DNA of 64,000 nt, taken from assembly GCA_963682055.1 (NCBI GenBank), contig OY821750.1:33406081-33470080 (forward strand), in the 5' to 3' direction. Below the pieces are notes generated by a model. It saw nothing but the letters and a program-made list of their open reading frames with translations, had not been told where the DNA came from and made no database searches. This document shows positions 50,301-63,460 of this stretch, piece after piece (positions within the stretch are counted from its first letter, which is position 1; each line of letters begins with the position of its first letter). The position numbers and the translations under genes were made by a program. The DNA is from Primula veris. Its lineage: Eukaryota > Streptophyta > Magnoliopsida > Ericales > Primulaceae.

Positions 50301-50597
50301 TATAGTAGTCGTATTACTATTATTAAATGATAAAAATGTAATCCATAAGTAATGATTGTTATATATAAGTTAAATAGTAAATATAAAAAAAAAAAAATGA
50401 AGTGTCAGCATGTGAGAAAGCTTCGCTAAACCGATATTTCTTGCCTTTCACTTTTATTTTCTTGAGATCCATATATACATCATCATCAACTACTTATAGT
50501 ATATTCTTATTTTTTTTCACATTTTCTACTTATAGTATATAGATATACAAACACAGATATATATATATATTTACATTTATTTTAGAAGATTTGAGTT
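47357..50597. other. Intergenic, no supported gene
   Basis: A spacer of 3.2 kb. A 117-codon plus-strand frame at 49457-49810 is somewhat less AT-rich than its surroundings, but it shows no domain, signal peptide or splice pattern. Short (TA)n, (AAT)n-like and A-rich runs occur. A TATATATATATAT tract near 50558-50570 may serve the galacturonokinase gene. Confidence 0.55.
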
Positions 50598-53500
50598 ATG
50601 GATGAATCCGCATGGCCTTCCAAGGCAGAGGTAACTTTGTTTAATTTTCTTCTTCTTTTTTATGGATTTATTTATTATTATTATTTCAGTTATTGTTACC
50701 CATCAGGAGACCAGATATTTCTCTTTTCTTTGTAAATCTATTGTAGCTTTAGTACATTGTTTGCTTCATTGTGTGTATTATTATTTCCTCTAATCCTTAT
50801 ATATATTTTTGCTGCTTTCTTGTTATGCCTCTTTAACTTATGGTGTTTTTTTTTTTGTTGTATTTCTAAATTCCAAACTATATTTTATTTTATTTTTGTT
50901 ATTTGTTCCTGTCCAGATCAGAAGATTGTTTTTTTTGAATTAATGACTTGTTTTTGGTTTCATGGTCTATATATTCTACAAGTTTAAGTTGAATGAATTA
51001 GGCTATTTTCCCGGCTGTAAATAAGCTGACTTATTCGCTTCAAAGTTCACTGCTTAAAAATTAAAAGCTTTCTTAGCTTTTTCATGCTCTTAGTGAAGCT
51101 TTAAGAAAACGCAATTGCGTTTTAAAAACTTGATACTATGTGCTTTTTACCAATCATATTAAGAGGGAAGGTACTAAGCTTTGGAACCTCTGAGTCCAGG
51201 TCAAGTGTAGAGTTAATTTGGTCATGGGTAACTTGCCGAACCTGCTTTTAGGCTTATAATGAGTAGATTAATTATGTGCAATATGTTACTTTGCTAAGTA
51301 TATGGAAAAAAATTTACTCAAGCAAATTTATATATTATGCGAAGTCCGGAAACTTTCAGTAGTAAACAACATCAATTTGATAGATGGTCTTATTATAAAA
51401 CCAAGATATCAAGACACTTCGTTCATGTGTGCCCTTTTCGTCGCTCACATGAATGACTATTCACTACAACCAATAACTTTTTTCATGCTTGTTCATACGA
51501 AATCATATCCAGCTAGACGAAATGCGAAGAGTTGTCTCTGAGATGACGGGGTGTGATACTGAAGAAGTTAGGGTGGCTCTATCCCCTTACAGGATTTGTC
51601 CACTTGGAGCTCATATTGATCATCAGGTTATTTCTGCTCCTATTTGAAATTTAACCAAAGACTTTTTCTTGCAAATTAATGGCTTGTCTGGCTGCAGTTT
51701 TTAAGTTTATAAGCTAGTTGTATCAGGGTTGAGAAAAAAAGTATGTTTTTAATCTTTTTCAGGACAAAAAAAGAAGATAATTATAGATTTTAAGATGTTC
51801 ATACTATTCCAGTCTAGCTTTAAGCAATAAAGCAAAAAACCTGTACTAGAATAGCTGCAAACATACATGGTGTAAGATAAAACACGTTCTCAAATTATTT
51901 GGTGAAAATGGATAGACTTTTTGATCATGATATACTGACATCTCAGCAAATTATTAGTCATATAATCACTCGAATTATAAATGAATACTTGTTTATAGGG
52001 CGGAACAGTTTCGGCTATGACTATAAATCGGGGCATACTTTTGGGGTTTGTACCTTCTCAAGATTCTCAGGTATCCTCTTTTCTCAGGACAAGTTCCTTT
52101 CATGACCAACCTTGAACTTATCTCCCATTAGTTGCTAGAAGGAACTCTTCATTCCCATGTAGCGGTTATGCATATTATTCTTTTTCTAAATCCAAAATCG
52201 GTATGTTGAAGTGTACGTCAATCAAAATCCAGTTCATTTTTGTGTACGCCCATTAAAAATAAATGGGAACTAATTCCTAAAAATGTCATCCGGTGGTATA
52301 TATATGTACATCATTGTATTGCAAGATTCGTTTCGTCTTTCAAGCAATGGCTGATGGAAAATGTTTTCTGCTAAGGTTATACTACGATCGGGGCAGTTCA
52401 AAGGGGAGGTTAAGTTCAGGTGAACATCCAATTTTAATTGCTAACGTGTTGTAAAAAGATATCATTACAATACCATTTAATGTTTTTGTCTGTTTGAGTT
52501 ATTCTACAATGAATTATACGGATTAGGCCATGCTAAACGTGGTGTGGCTAATAAGGAGAAACTTTTACACTGGTCGTTGCTATACGAGTTTTAAAAGCTG
52601 GAGTCTATTTGGTTGACCAGAGGTTTTTGGGAAATGGCATGGAAAAAAATGAGGTTTTAAGCCTGATGAACACAGATTCAATTCTCAACCTCAAATCTTC
52701 AGCAGTATATGCTTGGAATCTCCAACTAATTAAACCCCAAACAATGTGCTTTACAAATCTTGTTCTTAAATTTTTAATTTGAAGATCATGAGATAGCAGA
52801 TGGTCACATATTCTTGAAATTTGAAAGTAATAGCTATTCATTTGTTATGATAGAGTTGATGAATTCCAGCAGCCGAAGAACATTTCCAAGATGAATGAGC
52901 AATTACATGGAGGTTGCTCACCAGCGCGAGGAGAAGAAAGCTGTTGGGGAAATTACGCTCGAGGTGCTGCATACGCGTTACAAAGAAAAGGGAACTGTTT
53001 AACAAAGGTTTTTATTTTATAGAAAATCTTTCCTTTTGGTGCTTTAAAACTACTATTCTCTATATTATTATTTCATCCAAAATTAAGACATATGTATCAA
53101 GAGTTATTACTTGTTACATATATTTTTATACAACTATTTTCAGGGAATCATAGGGTGCATCTGTGGCTCGGAAGATCTCGACAGTTCAGGTCTTAGCTCT
53201 TCTGCTGCTGTAAGTTTTGTGGTTGATCGACATATAATAGCAGCATTAGATGCACTAGATTTCTTTTTCCTATTTAAGATCGTAAATATTGGCTCGATAG
53301 TTCTTCTTCATAAGCATAATTGCAACATTATATAGTACAATATACTGTGCTTGTATCATTCAAATGCAGAATCAGAAACTAATTTAAAGTTGTTTCATAG
53401 GCGGGAGTTGCATACCTTTTGGCATTTGAGAGTGCCAATAATCTTATCGTCTCTCCCACAGAAAATATTGAGTACGATCGGTGAGTTTCCGAATGATATT

Positions 53501-55749
53501 TCCTGTAATAAGGAAATGTTGGAATAGTTTGTACTTTCTGCTTTTTCATTCTCCAGTTGTCTGACAAAATTTAAGCTACGTGCTTCTCTTTCGGTATCTG
53601 TGACCTAAAAAATGGTTATACTTCTAGCTGTGTTATTCCATTCAAATATGAGCAAGGCTAAACCTGCTCAAAAATCTTACCTGTAAATCTTACCAGCTGA
53701 CGTGGATTTTTAATTACCATTATTTTCTAAGAATTTAAGACAATAATCGCAGGAGTTGTCCTAAAATGTACATGTCATGGCCATGTTTTTCGGGTAGAAA
53801 ATCTGGCGATGAAGATCGTTTATAGCACATTTTGGTTATGTATTTCAGTTTTAGCTGTACATTGATCTGTTTTTTTTTTATTCTTCCCGTAGGCTGATCG
53901 AAAACGAATATTTAGGGCTAAAAAATGGAATACTGGATCAGTCAGCTGTATTGCTGTCAAAATATGGTTGTCTTACCTGTATGAACTGCAAGGTAATATT
54001 TAGGATCTTGTTTGGTTGCAGCTTTTCAGCTAATATTTTTTTTTTACTTAAGAGCTAGCATTTGATTGTCCAGCCAATCAAAGGTATTATGACTTTTTTC
54101 CGTGCCCGCCAAAAGCTATAAGTTTTAGCTGGATGAACCTTAATTTTTCTGATTTTGAAGTCCGGCTTATTTGCTTAAATAAGCAGACAAAACATGCCGG
54201 AGGAAAGTAGAAGTTTGTTCCTAATCTGAAACAATTATTATAACCTAACTGGGTTTATCTGTAAAGATCTTGAATGGAAGGTCATTAATTCATTATTGTG
54301 ATTTTGTAATTTCCTGAAAATGAAATGTCTCATTTATATTCTTGACACTTGTAGACGAAAGAACACAAGCTTGTGGAGCATCCAAATCATGATTTTGGGG
54401 TGCCAAAGGGATACAGAATATTACTTGCCTTTTCTGGTTTAAAGCAAGCGTTGACAAGTAACCCCGGATATAATAGGCGTGTCGCAGAGTGCCAAGAGGC
54501 TGCTACACTTCTCTTGCTGTAATCCCAAATAATAAATTACTATAATAATATAGTAATTAATTAGTTATAACTGTATTCTTACATATTTACAATGTTTTTT
54601 TGGACAACTGTATTCTTACATATCACGGTTTTGAGCCGAGCACAAATTCGTAGTGAAATTGTTTGGACTGTCAATTAACTGGCCCTTTATTCTCTGCAGT
54701 GCCTCTGAGAATGAGGGTGTAGAGCCACTCCTTTCCAATGGTTAGTGCGTCTTGGTCATACCATGATCTTTAGAAACAATTTTCCAAGACATAAAAGTTC
54801 TCCTTACTTTATATAATTTATATTTCTTCTTTGTTAATTCTCATTTTTTTTTTTAACAGTTGAACCAGTTGTGTATCATACTCACAAGGTATTTCTCCAT
54901 CGCCTTATAATATAAGTGCTAAAGCACAATAGTTGTTGTTCCTGATAACCTTGATTTTTTTTTTGGTTTTTTTCAGACATTGTTTTATACATGTCAAAGT
55001 AGCAACCAACTACAAATCTATGTAATAACAGCAACCTAATGCGGAAACTCTTATCTCTATTACTAAAATTTGCATTTCATATATAGCTTATATCCATGCT
55101 GCTTTAGTCTTTTGGAATACCAAATTGTACAGAATGATTTATTTCTTGATAAACCATTCCGCAGAGCAAATTAGAGCCTGCTCTGGTGAGAAGAGCCGAG
55201 CATTATTTTTCTGAAAATGAACGCGTCATACAAGGTACCATTTCCTTCCTCCATTAATTACTCAATAGATTTTGTGATGTCACCTCTTTATATATAACAT
55301 ATACTGTGATTTTAAAAATTAAAACTTGTAGGCCTTGAAGCTTGGGCTGCTGGAAATATGGAAGAGTTTGGGAAACTTGTTTCAGCTTCCGGTCTTAGTT
55401 CCATCCAAAATTACGAATCCGGTATGGCTTATTTTACGCATTGAATCTTATATTCATGCTCTAAATTTATTCGTATAAGATAATAATAGTTCGTAACAAA
55501 TCAGGCTGTGAACCAATCATACAACTATACGAGATATTATTGAAGGCTCCGGGAATACATGGAGCGAGGTTCAGTGGTGCTGGATTTCGAGGCTGTTGCA
55601 TTGCATTTGTAGATGAAAAATACGCAAACGAAGCTGCTGCTTTTGTTAAGGCTGAATATCAGAAGATGCAGCCTATACTCGCGGGCCATATTAATCAAGA
55701 AAATGCTGTTTTGGTCTGTGATGCTGGTGATTGTGCTCGTGTGATCTGA
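50598..55749 (+). CDS. GALAK: Galacturonokinase (GHMP kinase family)
   Basis: Fourteen GT-AG exons join in frame: 50598-50630, 51513-51626, 51999-52070, 52376-52419, 52854-53007, 53144-53209, 53401-53480, 53893-53992, 54355-54518, 54700-54740, 54860-54888, 55165-55234, 55332-55421 and 55505-55749. The total is 1302 nt or 433 aa, close to the Arabidopsis enzyme. GHMP motif 1 is RICPLGAHIDHQGG (about 38-51). The ATP-binding motif 2 is LDSSGLSSSAA (about 151-161). Motif 3 is GARFSGAGFRGCC (about 372-384). YRICPLGAHIDHQGGTVSAM and NPGYNRRVAECQEAA match plant GalAK rather than galactokinase. The enzyme phosphorylates D-galacturonate at C1 in the cytosol, feeding the UDP-GalA salvage path after pectin breakdown. 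Exon 1 encodes only 11 residues. The gene appears intact. Confidence 0.96.
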
Positions 55750-56598
55750 CCATCTGAGATGAATCACTTTTTTTTTTGAAAGGAGATGAATCACTTATTC
55801 ATTGATTGTATTGATTATAGGATCCTGTGAGCTTGCATTGCCATTGCCACGGATACAGTGTTAAAAGGGTTACAATAAATTACCCATTGGGTTATAGAGG
55901 GACAGAGAGGAAATCGTATCGGATTGAGAACAACATGTAATCTTTCATTTAAGTAATTATCATTAATGGTTGCCTTGTCAACAATATAAAATTATCATTA
56001 ATGTTTCTTGCCACCGCATGTTTCAGTAACAGATGAATAGGAGAAATTACAATCCGCCTCATGTGATGTTCTGCTTGTTTCTAAAACTTAAATTTCACAA
56101 GAAATCATATTTTTACTGTTAAAACTTTCAGGGTGCAGAAAGGCTACCGAGACCCAAAGACACCTTCACACTATAAACCTTGCTTCTCCACAATGCAGTT
56201 AAAACATGATAAGTTATAAAAGTAAGGCCATGTTTGGTTGCAGACTTTACGCCCAGTTTTGCTAAGAAAACTCTGGTCAGTTTGAAAGCTGGATTCTTTT
56301 TTTCTTCTAATTTTTATTCCTTCTTAAACCTTATGTTTTAAAAGTTGCAACTAAAACAAGCCGCAAACGAAAGCCTCAACAGATAATGAAAGAAAACACT
56401 TGTAACACAATCGATTTAAAACAAGAGCATCACTCGAAAACAAGGAAATACATGTCACAAGTTTCCTATGTATCCATTACACATCCACTATTTATCATAT
56501 CAAAATATCTTATAGACAAGCATTTCTCGGCAACTTCACTGTAGCTACTGACAACGAACTAAAGAACAGCAACACTTCTCTTTTTCTGTTCACGCTGA
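55750..56598. other. Intergenic between convergent GALAK and SNARE genes
   Basis: This spacer of 0.85 kb contains both 3'UTRs. A short direct repeat, GAGATGAATCACTT, occurs at 55757 and 55784. No gene is seen. Confidence 0.6.
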
Positions 56599-58123
56599 TC
56601 ACTTTGTAAGGTAGTATACTATCAGAAAAACTACCACAAATGCTGCAATAAGTGAAAATGTTCTCTTGCTGGATTTGGTCTCAAATACCTAGAGAAAACC
56701 GAATACTTGTCAGCAATTTTAAACAACTATAACATGGAAAGAGGGAGAGGATGCGTGCAAAAAAGAAATGAAATGACTTGTTATTTTCTTGGAGCTAAAG
56801 CGTTGATGAAGTAAAAGTTAATTGATACAGAGTATAATAATAGTTCAAATTCAAAACATATTTACTTGGCGTAGGCAAGAATGTTTTTACACACGCTGTC
56901 TTGTGGATCTGGTATAATATATGTTGTTTCTAAACACAAATGAATATATACACATTCTTCCTAGTGTTCAAAAGATGAACCATTAGGTGGTGTCAGCTTT
57001 TTAAGCTCAATTTTGCTTGTCTAAAAATTATCTTGTAAGCTAAGACGATATTATAAAAACTTAAGTCTAGAACAAAAGATATAGAGGTTAGTTACAACTT
57101 ACCATCTTGAATTTATCCATGGTTCCTGAAAGGATTCCCCTCGACGAGTCCATATCATTGCCCTAAATTTGGATGAAGAGAAACATCATTAGAAACAATC
57201 CTAAGGAACAAAACAAAATTACAAGGTTTGCGTGTGGATTCTGTGGAATGTACTTACCATGCGGTCAAGCACACGATTATGATTATCCACTTCCTCGTGT
57301 ATATCACCTGTCAACTGTCACAAGTACAGAAAGTAAGATACACAAAGCCCAAAATAGCAAACCAATTAAATTAGATACGTTTTTTTCCAGGTGGATTACC
57401 GTCCTTTATACTCAAAGACAAAACATAAGTTTATCTACAAGATGAACACTTCAGTAAATTCAGACATACAAAAAATGTAAACACACACATGGTGATCAGT
57501 TAACTCTACTCAACAATTAACTTGCTCTCCAGCCACAAACATATAAATTTGTAATAAGAAACAACAAGGATTGTATAAATCGATGTAAGCATGTAGAGAC
57601 TTTAAGAACATCAGTGTTTTAATAAAAATAAAAGTATCAAACGAGATGCAATGACAATTAGAATAAAACAAGATAAAACTATACTTCACACAATACGTAG
57701 AGAGCTATAAAACAAGCTAAAACTCAGTATAAAACGAAATCCTGGAGAAAAAACAAGGATTATATGAATCGAGGTAAGCATATAGCCATAGGAGAGACTT
57801 TGAGAACATCATTGTTATAGTAAAAATGGAAGTATCAAAGGAGATGCAATGACAGTTAGAATAAATGATACCAGGGTAACTATACTTCACACAATACATA
57901 GTGCGCTATAGAACTCAGTATAAAGAGAATTCCATGAGAAAAACCTCACCCTTTTTAGCATAACGACCCTATCTTGCAACCCATCCATAGCTCTATCATT
58001 ATCATGCTCATCGATTTCATGGGTGGAATAAGCAGAAGAGGCCCTAATACCACCCTCTTCAATGCCATCGAAGAGCGCATTTCTACTACCACGGTAGTCC
58101 CTGCTTGAAAAAGAACTACTCAT
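56599..58123 (-). CDS. BET11: BET1-type SNARE (BET11/BET12-like)
   Basis: Four exons join in frame: 58123-57950, 57314-57258, 57162-57103 and 56688-56599, giving 381 nt or 126 aa. The start is MSSSFSSRDYRG. A longer in-frame start at 58168 would add only a poly-Phe stretch coded by a T-rich acceptor region, so it is rejected. The N-terminus has NALFDGIEEGGIRASSAY, then the SNARE helix (DRAMDGLQDRVVMLKR, LTGDIHEEVDNHNRVLDRM, GNDMDSSRGILSGTMDKFKM). It ends in a tail anchor, FSLIAAFVVVFLIVYYLTK. The layout and length match the Arabidopsis BET11/BET12 Qc-SNAREs of ER-Golgi and Golgi traffic. A leader intron between about 58130 and 59270 is likely. The right transposon copy begins 1.2 kb upstream of the ATG. 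Confidence 0.95.
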
Positions 58124-59000
58124 AATCTCAAAAAAAAAAAAGAAAAAAAAAAGAAGGAAAGTTACCATACAAACACAAGGTGATGATCACAACAAAATGA
58201 CCTATAATAAGAAACAAGTCTAAACCACCTACACGTTAGGTTTTTCCCATGATCTCACAGCCTTATGTTGGAATAACCACTTAAAAGTAAACTACTTTCG
58301 TGAACCCAATTCACAACCCCGTATAAAGGGACCTGCTAAAAAGACATAGTCTTTGAAACAACACATCTCCACCGTTAATTACATTTCAATTATTAGGGGC
58401 TGAGACGGTGTTCACCAAAAATACAAATATACTCACATTTTCTTCGCCTGTGAAATGATAACGGAGATGAGCATAGAATAGGCTTCAAGCCAGGAATGCC
58501 AAGTAATAACCACAATTCTAACAACTACCATTACCACTTACCGATACATTTTCTATTAACCGTTACTTATAAAAGCTGTCACAAAATGAGCTTGACACGT
58601 TGTTAAATCTACAGTTAAAAGGCGATGGAAAATCAATTCATAGCAACTATTAGGCAAAAAAAAAAAAAAAAAACAGCTTTTTCGAGACTGAGAAATAATT
58701 ACGTTCATCGGGTTTAAAAGTTATAGCTTGTTGAAGAAAAAAAAATCAAAACTTTAAGCTAGTCAACCAAATTCATAGCCAAATTTAAAACCGAAGAAAA
58801 ACAAAAACAAAAGTAGTCTTAGAAGTATGAAATAATGAAGCCTAATAATAATAATAATTAATTTTGAACACGATAAAGAGGGTCATTCACCGAAAATGGG
58901 ATCAGTTAAATGGTTTGAGTAGAAACCCTTTAAAATCTGCAATTTTTATTGTATTAATTTTTAACAAAACACAAAACAAAATAAGATCAAACATATATAG

Positions 59001-59046
<46 letters not shown>

Positions 59047-59348
59047 TATGTAGATAAAAATAAATTAAAAAAAAGAAAGGGAGAAAATAACCCACCTTCT
59101 GGAGTTCATGGCGCAGAATACAAATAAGATTCACTCTGCCAAATAATAATAATAATAAAGAGCTGATTTGTATTTGCAAAAATAGATATAAATCGAAATG
59201 GGTTTTAGATCTAAATAAACATTAAAGATAATTTTGAGGAGAGAGAGAGAGAGAGAGAGAGAATGATACCTGGAAGTATAAAAAGTGAGAACAAAAAAAA
59301 ACCCCAAAATAAATCTAAAATAAGTTTCACTTAAAATTAATTTGATAT
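58124..59348. promoter_or_regulatory. Probable 5'UTR intron and promoter of the SNARE gene
   Basis: In gene direction a leader exon with (CT)n at 59238-59265 could splice from near CCAG|GTATCA (about 59270) to the T-rich acceptor before 58123. The segment contains a compound (TA)n(GA)n tract at about 59000-59046. The last 80 bp before the transposon terminus would include the core promoter. No other gene is seen. Confidence 0.45.
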
Positions 59349-59388
59349 GGTGACTTTTTAAACTTCAAAAATGCTGAAAAAACGCAAT

Positions 59389-59531
59389 GACCGTAGATTA
59401 AATCTACGGTCTACAGTGTTTCACTGTAAACCGTAGATTTAATCTACGGTTTGCATTAGTTTAATTCAAACCGTAGATTAAATCTACGGTTTACAGTGAA
59501 ACACTGTAGACCGTAGATTTAATCTACGGTC
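59389..59531. repeat. 143-bp near-perfect palindrome, right copy
   Basis: It has the same structure as in the left copy: four CCGTAGATT/AATCTACGG hairpins at 59391, 59431, 59471 and 59511, with two small CAGTG/CACTG palindromes between them. The CTGTGTAATTTCT palindrome follows at 59531-59558, with the CAGGGAC direct repeats after it. Confidence 0.95.
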
Positions 59532-59837
59532 TGTGTAATTTCTGTAGAAATTACACAGTCAGTCCCTGCTTTTCAGAATTACACAGTCAGTCCCTGCGCC
59601 AAAATTACACAGCAGGTCCCTGAAAAACAGAAACTTACGTTTTTTTTAAAAAAAAAACATTTTTTATACTACATTCTCTCTCTTTCTCTCAAAAACCCCC
59701 AATTTTCAACCCAAAAAATCACCCAAATCAATCAACCACATTAACTATCAACTTTATTAACAAAAAACCCCAAATCATCAATCAAACTTATCCATAATTC
59801 AAGGGTATATCTTTTATTCTCTAATTTATTATGTATT

Positions 59838-60148
59838 TTGTGTAATTTAAATTTGTAAAAAAGGAAAAAATATATAAAATATGCAAATCCATAATTCACT
59901 TAGCTATATATCATTGTTTGTTGTTTGTTTATATTAATTATAGAAATTTTAATAATTGTTGATATTTGTCCCATTTTTGCATGTTTTTTTATTTTTTGTA
60001 ATTTTAATTTGTAAAATAGGTAAAAATATATAAAATATGTAAAACCATAATTCACTTAGCTATATATAATTGTTTGTTGTTTGTTTATATTAATTATAGA
60101 AATTTTAATAATTGTTGATATTTGTCCCATTTTTGCATGTTTTTTTAT
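59838..60148. repeat. 156-bp tandem duplication, right copy
   Basis: This is the inverted equivalent of 7321-7632 in the left copy. TATAGAAATTTTAATAATTG recurs at the same spacing in both units. Confidence 0.8.
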
Positions 60149-60164
60149 TTTGTTTGGTTAATTT

Positions 60165-60876
60165 GAATTGTTGAGAATGTGTTTGGTTATGATTAAAAAA
60201 TTGAATTATTATTGTTTGGTTTATGAAAAAATGTGTGTTTGGTTATGATTAAAAAATTGAATTATTATTGTTTGGTTTATGAAAAAATGTGTGTTTGGTT
60301 ATCATTAAAAAATTTAATTATTATTGTTTGGTTTATGAAAAAATGTGTGTTTGGTTATCATTAAAAAATTGAATTATTATTGTTTGGTTTATGAAAAAAT
60401 GTGTGTTTGGTTATCATTAAAAAATTGAATTATTATTGTTTGGTTTATGAAAAAATGTGTGTTTGGTTATCATTAAAAAATTTAATTATTATTGTTTGGT
60501 TTATGAAAAAATGTGTGTTTGGTTATCATTAAAAAATTGAATTATTATTGTTTGGTTTATGAAAAAATGTGTGTTTGGTTATCATTAAAAAATTGAATTA
60601 TTATTGTTTGGTTTATGAAAAAATGTGTGTTTGGTTATCATTAAAAAATTTAATTATTATTGTTTGATTTATGGAAAAATGTGTGTTTGGTTATGATTAA
60701 AAAATTGAATTATTATTGTTTGGTTTATGAAAAAATGTGTGTTTGGTTATCATTAAAAAATTTAATTATTATTGTTTGGTTTATGAAAAAATGTGTGTTT
60801 GGTTATCATTAATTGGTTATAATTGAGTTATCATTGTTTGGTTATCATTGAATTATCATTGTTTGGTTATCATTAA
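60165..60876. repeat. 56-bp minisatellite, about 11 units (right copy)
   Basis: The repeat unit is the same as on the left, reverse complemented (GTGTTTGGTTAT, TTATTATTGTTTGGTTTATG). Read from the PMD side, the variant order of the first six units matches left units 1-6. The single TTTGATTTATGG variant is at 60664-60675. The two units farthest from the gene also match the last two on the left. The 280-bp higher-order duplication seen on the left is absent here. Confidence 0.94.
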
Positions 60877-60939
60877 TTGGTTATGTTATCATTTTTTTGG
60901 TTATCATTAATTGAGTTATATTTGGTTATCATAGTTAGG

Positions 60940-63288
60940 ATGACAGACCCAGGTCCACAGATTAAAGGGAGGTTGGGTATTTTACGACAGACCGGTCACA
61001 TTTCTAATAAGACTTGGGATGCTGGCAGAGAAGCGGGTAGAGGAGATGCCAATAAGATTAGGGTTTATAATTATAGTTGGCAGATACCGACGCCTGAAAG
61101 GGTAGTTCATAATATCATTAGGGCTGGTTTTTACGGTATTTACAGTATAGGTAATTATACCGTAGACCGAGGGTTGATTACAGCCTTAGTTGATAGGTGG
61201 CGTGATGAGTCGCACACGTTCCATTTTGTCGGGGGAGAGTTGGGGATATCTTTACAGGATGTAGAGATTATGCTCGGTCTGAGGGTGGATGGTCTTGCTG
61301 TGACCCGGTCGGAGCGGAATGACACGAAGGCGAGCAGGTTGGCTATGATGGAGAGTTTGTTGGGTGTTAGGCCGGCTGACAATCAAGTCGATCAAAACTG
61401 TCTGACAGTTAGACTTGATTGGATGTTACAGACCTTCGGTGAATTACCCCCCAACCCTAGTGAGGAGCGTTTACTATATCAGTCTAGGGCTGCCATGCTA
61501 TTATTACTGGCTGCACATGTGTTTTCAGATAAGAGCAGTGATCAGATTCCACTCTGGCCTCTGCCATTTCTGGAGGATTTTGACACATGTGCTGAGTATA
61601 GTTGGGGATCAGCTCTTCTGGCCTGGTTAGAGGCTAATCTATGCAGGGTGGTACGTTGTAAGACAACCGGAGTAAGCGGGGCGGTTATGTTTCTGGATAT
61701 GTGGGCGATTACCAGACTACTGCCGGTTAGACCGTGTGAAGAGCTGCCGGAAGATGTCGAGCCACCGGAGGGCTTGCCTAGGTTCCCCCTCGGTTACAGG
61801 TATGATATTTATTTAGTTTTTGAATTGGATTTGCTTTTTTATATTATTGTGTCATCTATCATTTACTTAGCTGCCGGTTATATTTATTGTTTATCGGTTT
61901 TTGTTTGTATATTACAGATGGAAGATGTGGCGGCAAACTAACCTTACGCCATATGTCTACGGACATAATGTGGTCCACATACGTGACCAGTTTGACAATA
62001 TGTCGCCTGAACAGGTAAATTATAATTTTCGTATTATATGTAACTTACGTATTATATGTTGTACATGTTTGCATTGGTCTTATCTTCGCAGAATTTATTA
62101 CTCGTCTATTTTTAAACCATTGTTTATATATTCTAATTTGATGATTACAGATAGTGTGGCAACCTTACGGGGATCTTAATCAGTATCCGGAATACTGCAC
62201 GCGGGGCCGGTATATGTGGCATTGTTCTGTGCCTCTCATTTGTAATGAGAAGATTGAGTACCACCCCGCGGACAGGTTCATGAGGCAGTTCGGTTTTGTG
62301 CAGCGGGTCCCTACGTATATCTGGAAACCAAGACAGGGTCACGGCAAGGATAGAAGATATGGGATTGGGCAAAAACACGACTGGCCTTTACTAACCGGAG
62401 AATTTATAGTCGTGTGGAATGACCGCCACACCCGTCTTATTAACGGCGAATATGGCACGGGGACGTCACCGGGTTACATGAAATGGTATAGAGAGCGGAC
62501 CCGCATCTTCATAAACCCACCTGAACTTGCCCCGCCCCCTCACGGTTTCCGGGAGAATACGGGTGTCTTCAATAAAATGGTAACTACTAAATCGTTTTTT
62601 ACTAATAAATCGTTACTTCTTTTTATGTATATTTCAATACTAATAAATCGTTTTTTATTGTTTTTTTTTACAGAAAGCGATGTTGCGCCGCAGTTTCAAA
62701 TCGTTCAAACGGCTGAAATCTAAAACGGACGTGGACTTACTACGTAAGGAGTTCGCTGAAATGGGTATGAATCCGTATGGGTCAGCTGATGAACAGTCGG
62801 AGGGGGAGGATGACGATGACGACGACGACGACGACGATGGTGATGACGACCTACGTTACGACCCAAGAAATTACACTAGGTCGGCAAGTTGTCGGCGCCC
62901 CGACGAAAGAGGCAGAGGGGAAGGCGAATCTAGTAGCGGCGGTAGAAGAACCAGTGGAGGTCGACCCCCGACTACAGATCAGGGTCCGGGTCCGAGTTCA
63001 AGCGGTCATGGTCGTCGTGCTTCTTTTGCTGGGTCGGGCTACGTTCAGGATGATGTCCCGTTCGAGCATCATCCTAGTCATCAGTCAACCGACAGTTGGA
63101 GTCGAGGGTTGACAGTTACATCCCACGAGCGTGCGCCGCATCCAGAATCGCAGCAGCGACAAAGACGGCGTACGGAGCTAAACGAAATCGAAGAGTCTGC
63201 TGAGCCGTCATCCGATAGATTAACATCGGCGGGAAAGATGCTCCCTATGTCCAACTTTAAAACATTTAGTCGTTACAAAAAAAAATAA
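60940..63288 (+). CDS. Plant mobile domain (PMD) protein encoded by the transposon, right copy
   Basis: Exons are 60940-61799, 61918-62014, 62151-62579 and 62674-63288, giving 666 aa. Coordinates mirror the left copy exactly (left = 66573 minus right), so exons and introns have no net length difference. The start is MTDPGPQ at 60940, with an alternative in-frame ATG at 60877. The domains are as in the left copy: PMD over exons 1-3 (FHFVGGELGISLQDVEIMLG), then an acidic and Ser/Gly/Arg-rich tail ending MLPMSNFKTFSRYKKK. The amino acid sequence is the same as on the left, with no stop or frameshift, which implies a very recent common origin. The function within the element is unknown. Confidence 0.92.
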
Positions 63289-63460
63289 ATGCACTGTTTT
63301 TGTATTTGATTTGTCAGTTTTATTATTAGCTAGGGTTGGAATATTATAAATTCGTAGGTTTAATTTGATTTCTATGTTTGATTTGTACGTTATAATTTCG
63401 TAAGTTTAATTTGATTCGTATGTTTGATTTGTATGTTTTAGGACCAATATTGAGTTTTTA

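Noticed and set aside
30513..55749. A carbohydrate-metabolism gene cluster (XTH, ISA3, GalAK)
   Set aside because: The enzymes act in different compartments and pathways, with unrelated genes between them and mixed orientations.
58124..58168. Poly-Phe N-terminal extension of the SNARE
   Set aside because: It is coded by the T-rich tract of a probable splice acceptor. MSSSFSSRDYRG at 58123 fits the family length.
60877..60939. Extra 21-residue N-terminus of the PMD protein from the upstream in-frame ATG
   Set aside because: This stretch is made of minisatellite-like GGTTATCATTAATTG repeats in both copies and is hydrophobic, unlike a PMD N-terminus. MTDPGPQ is the better start.
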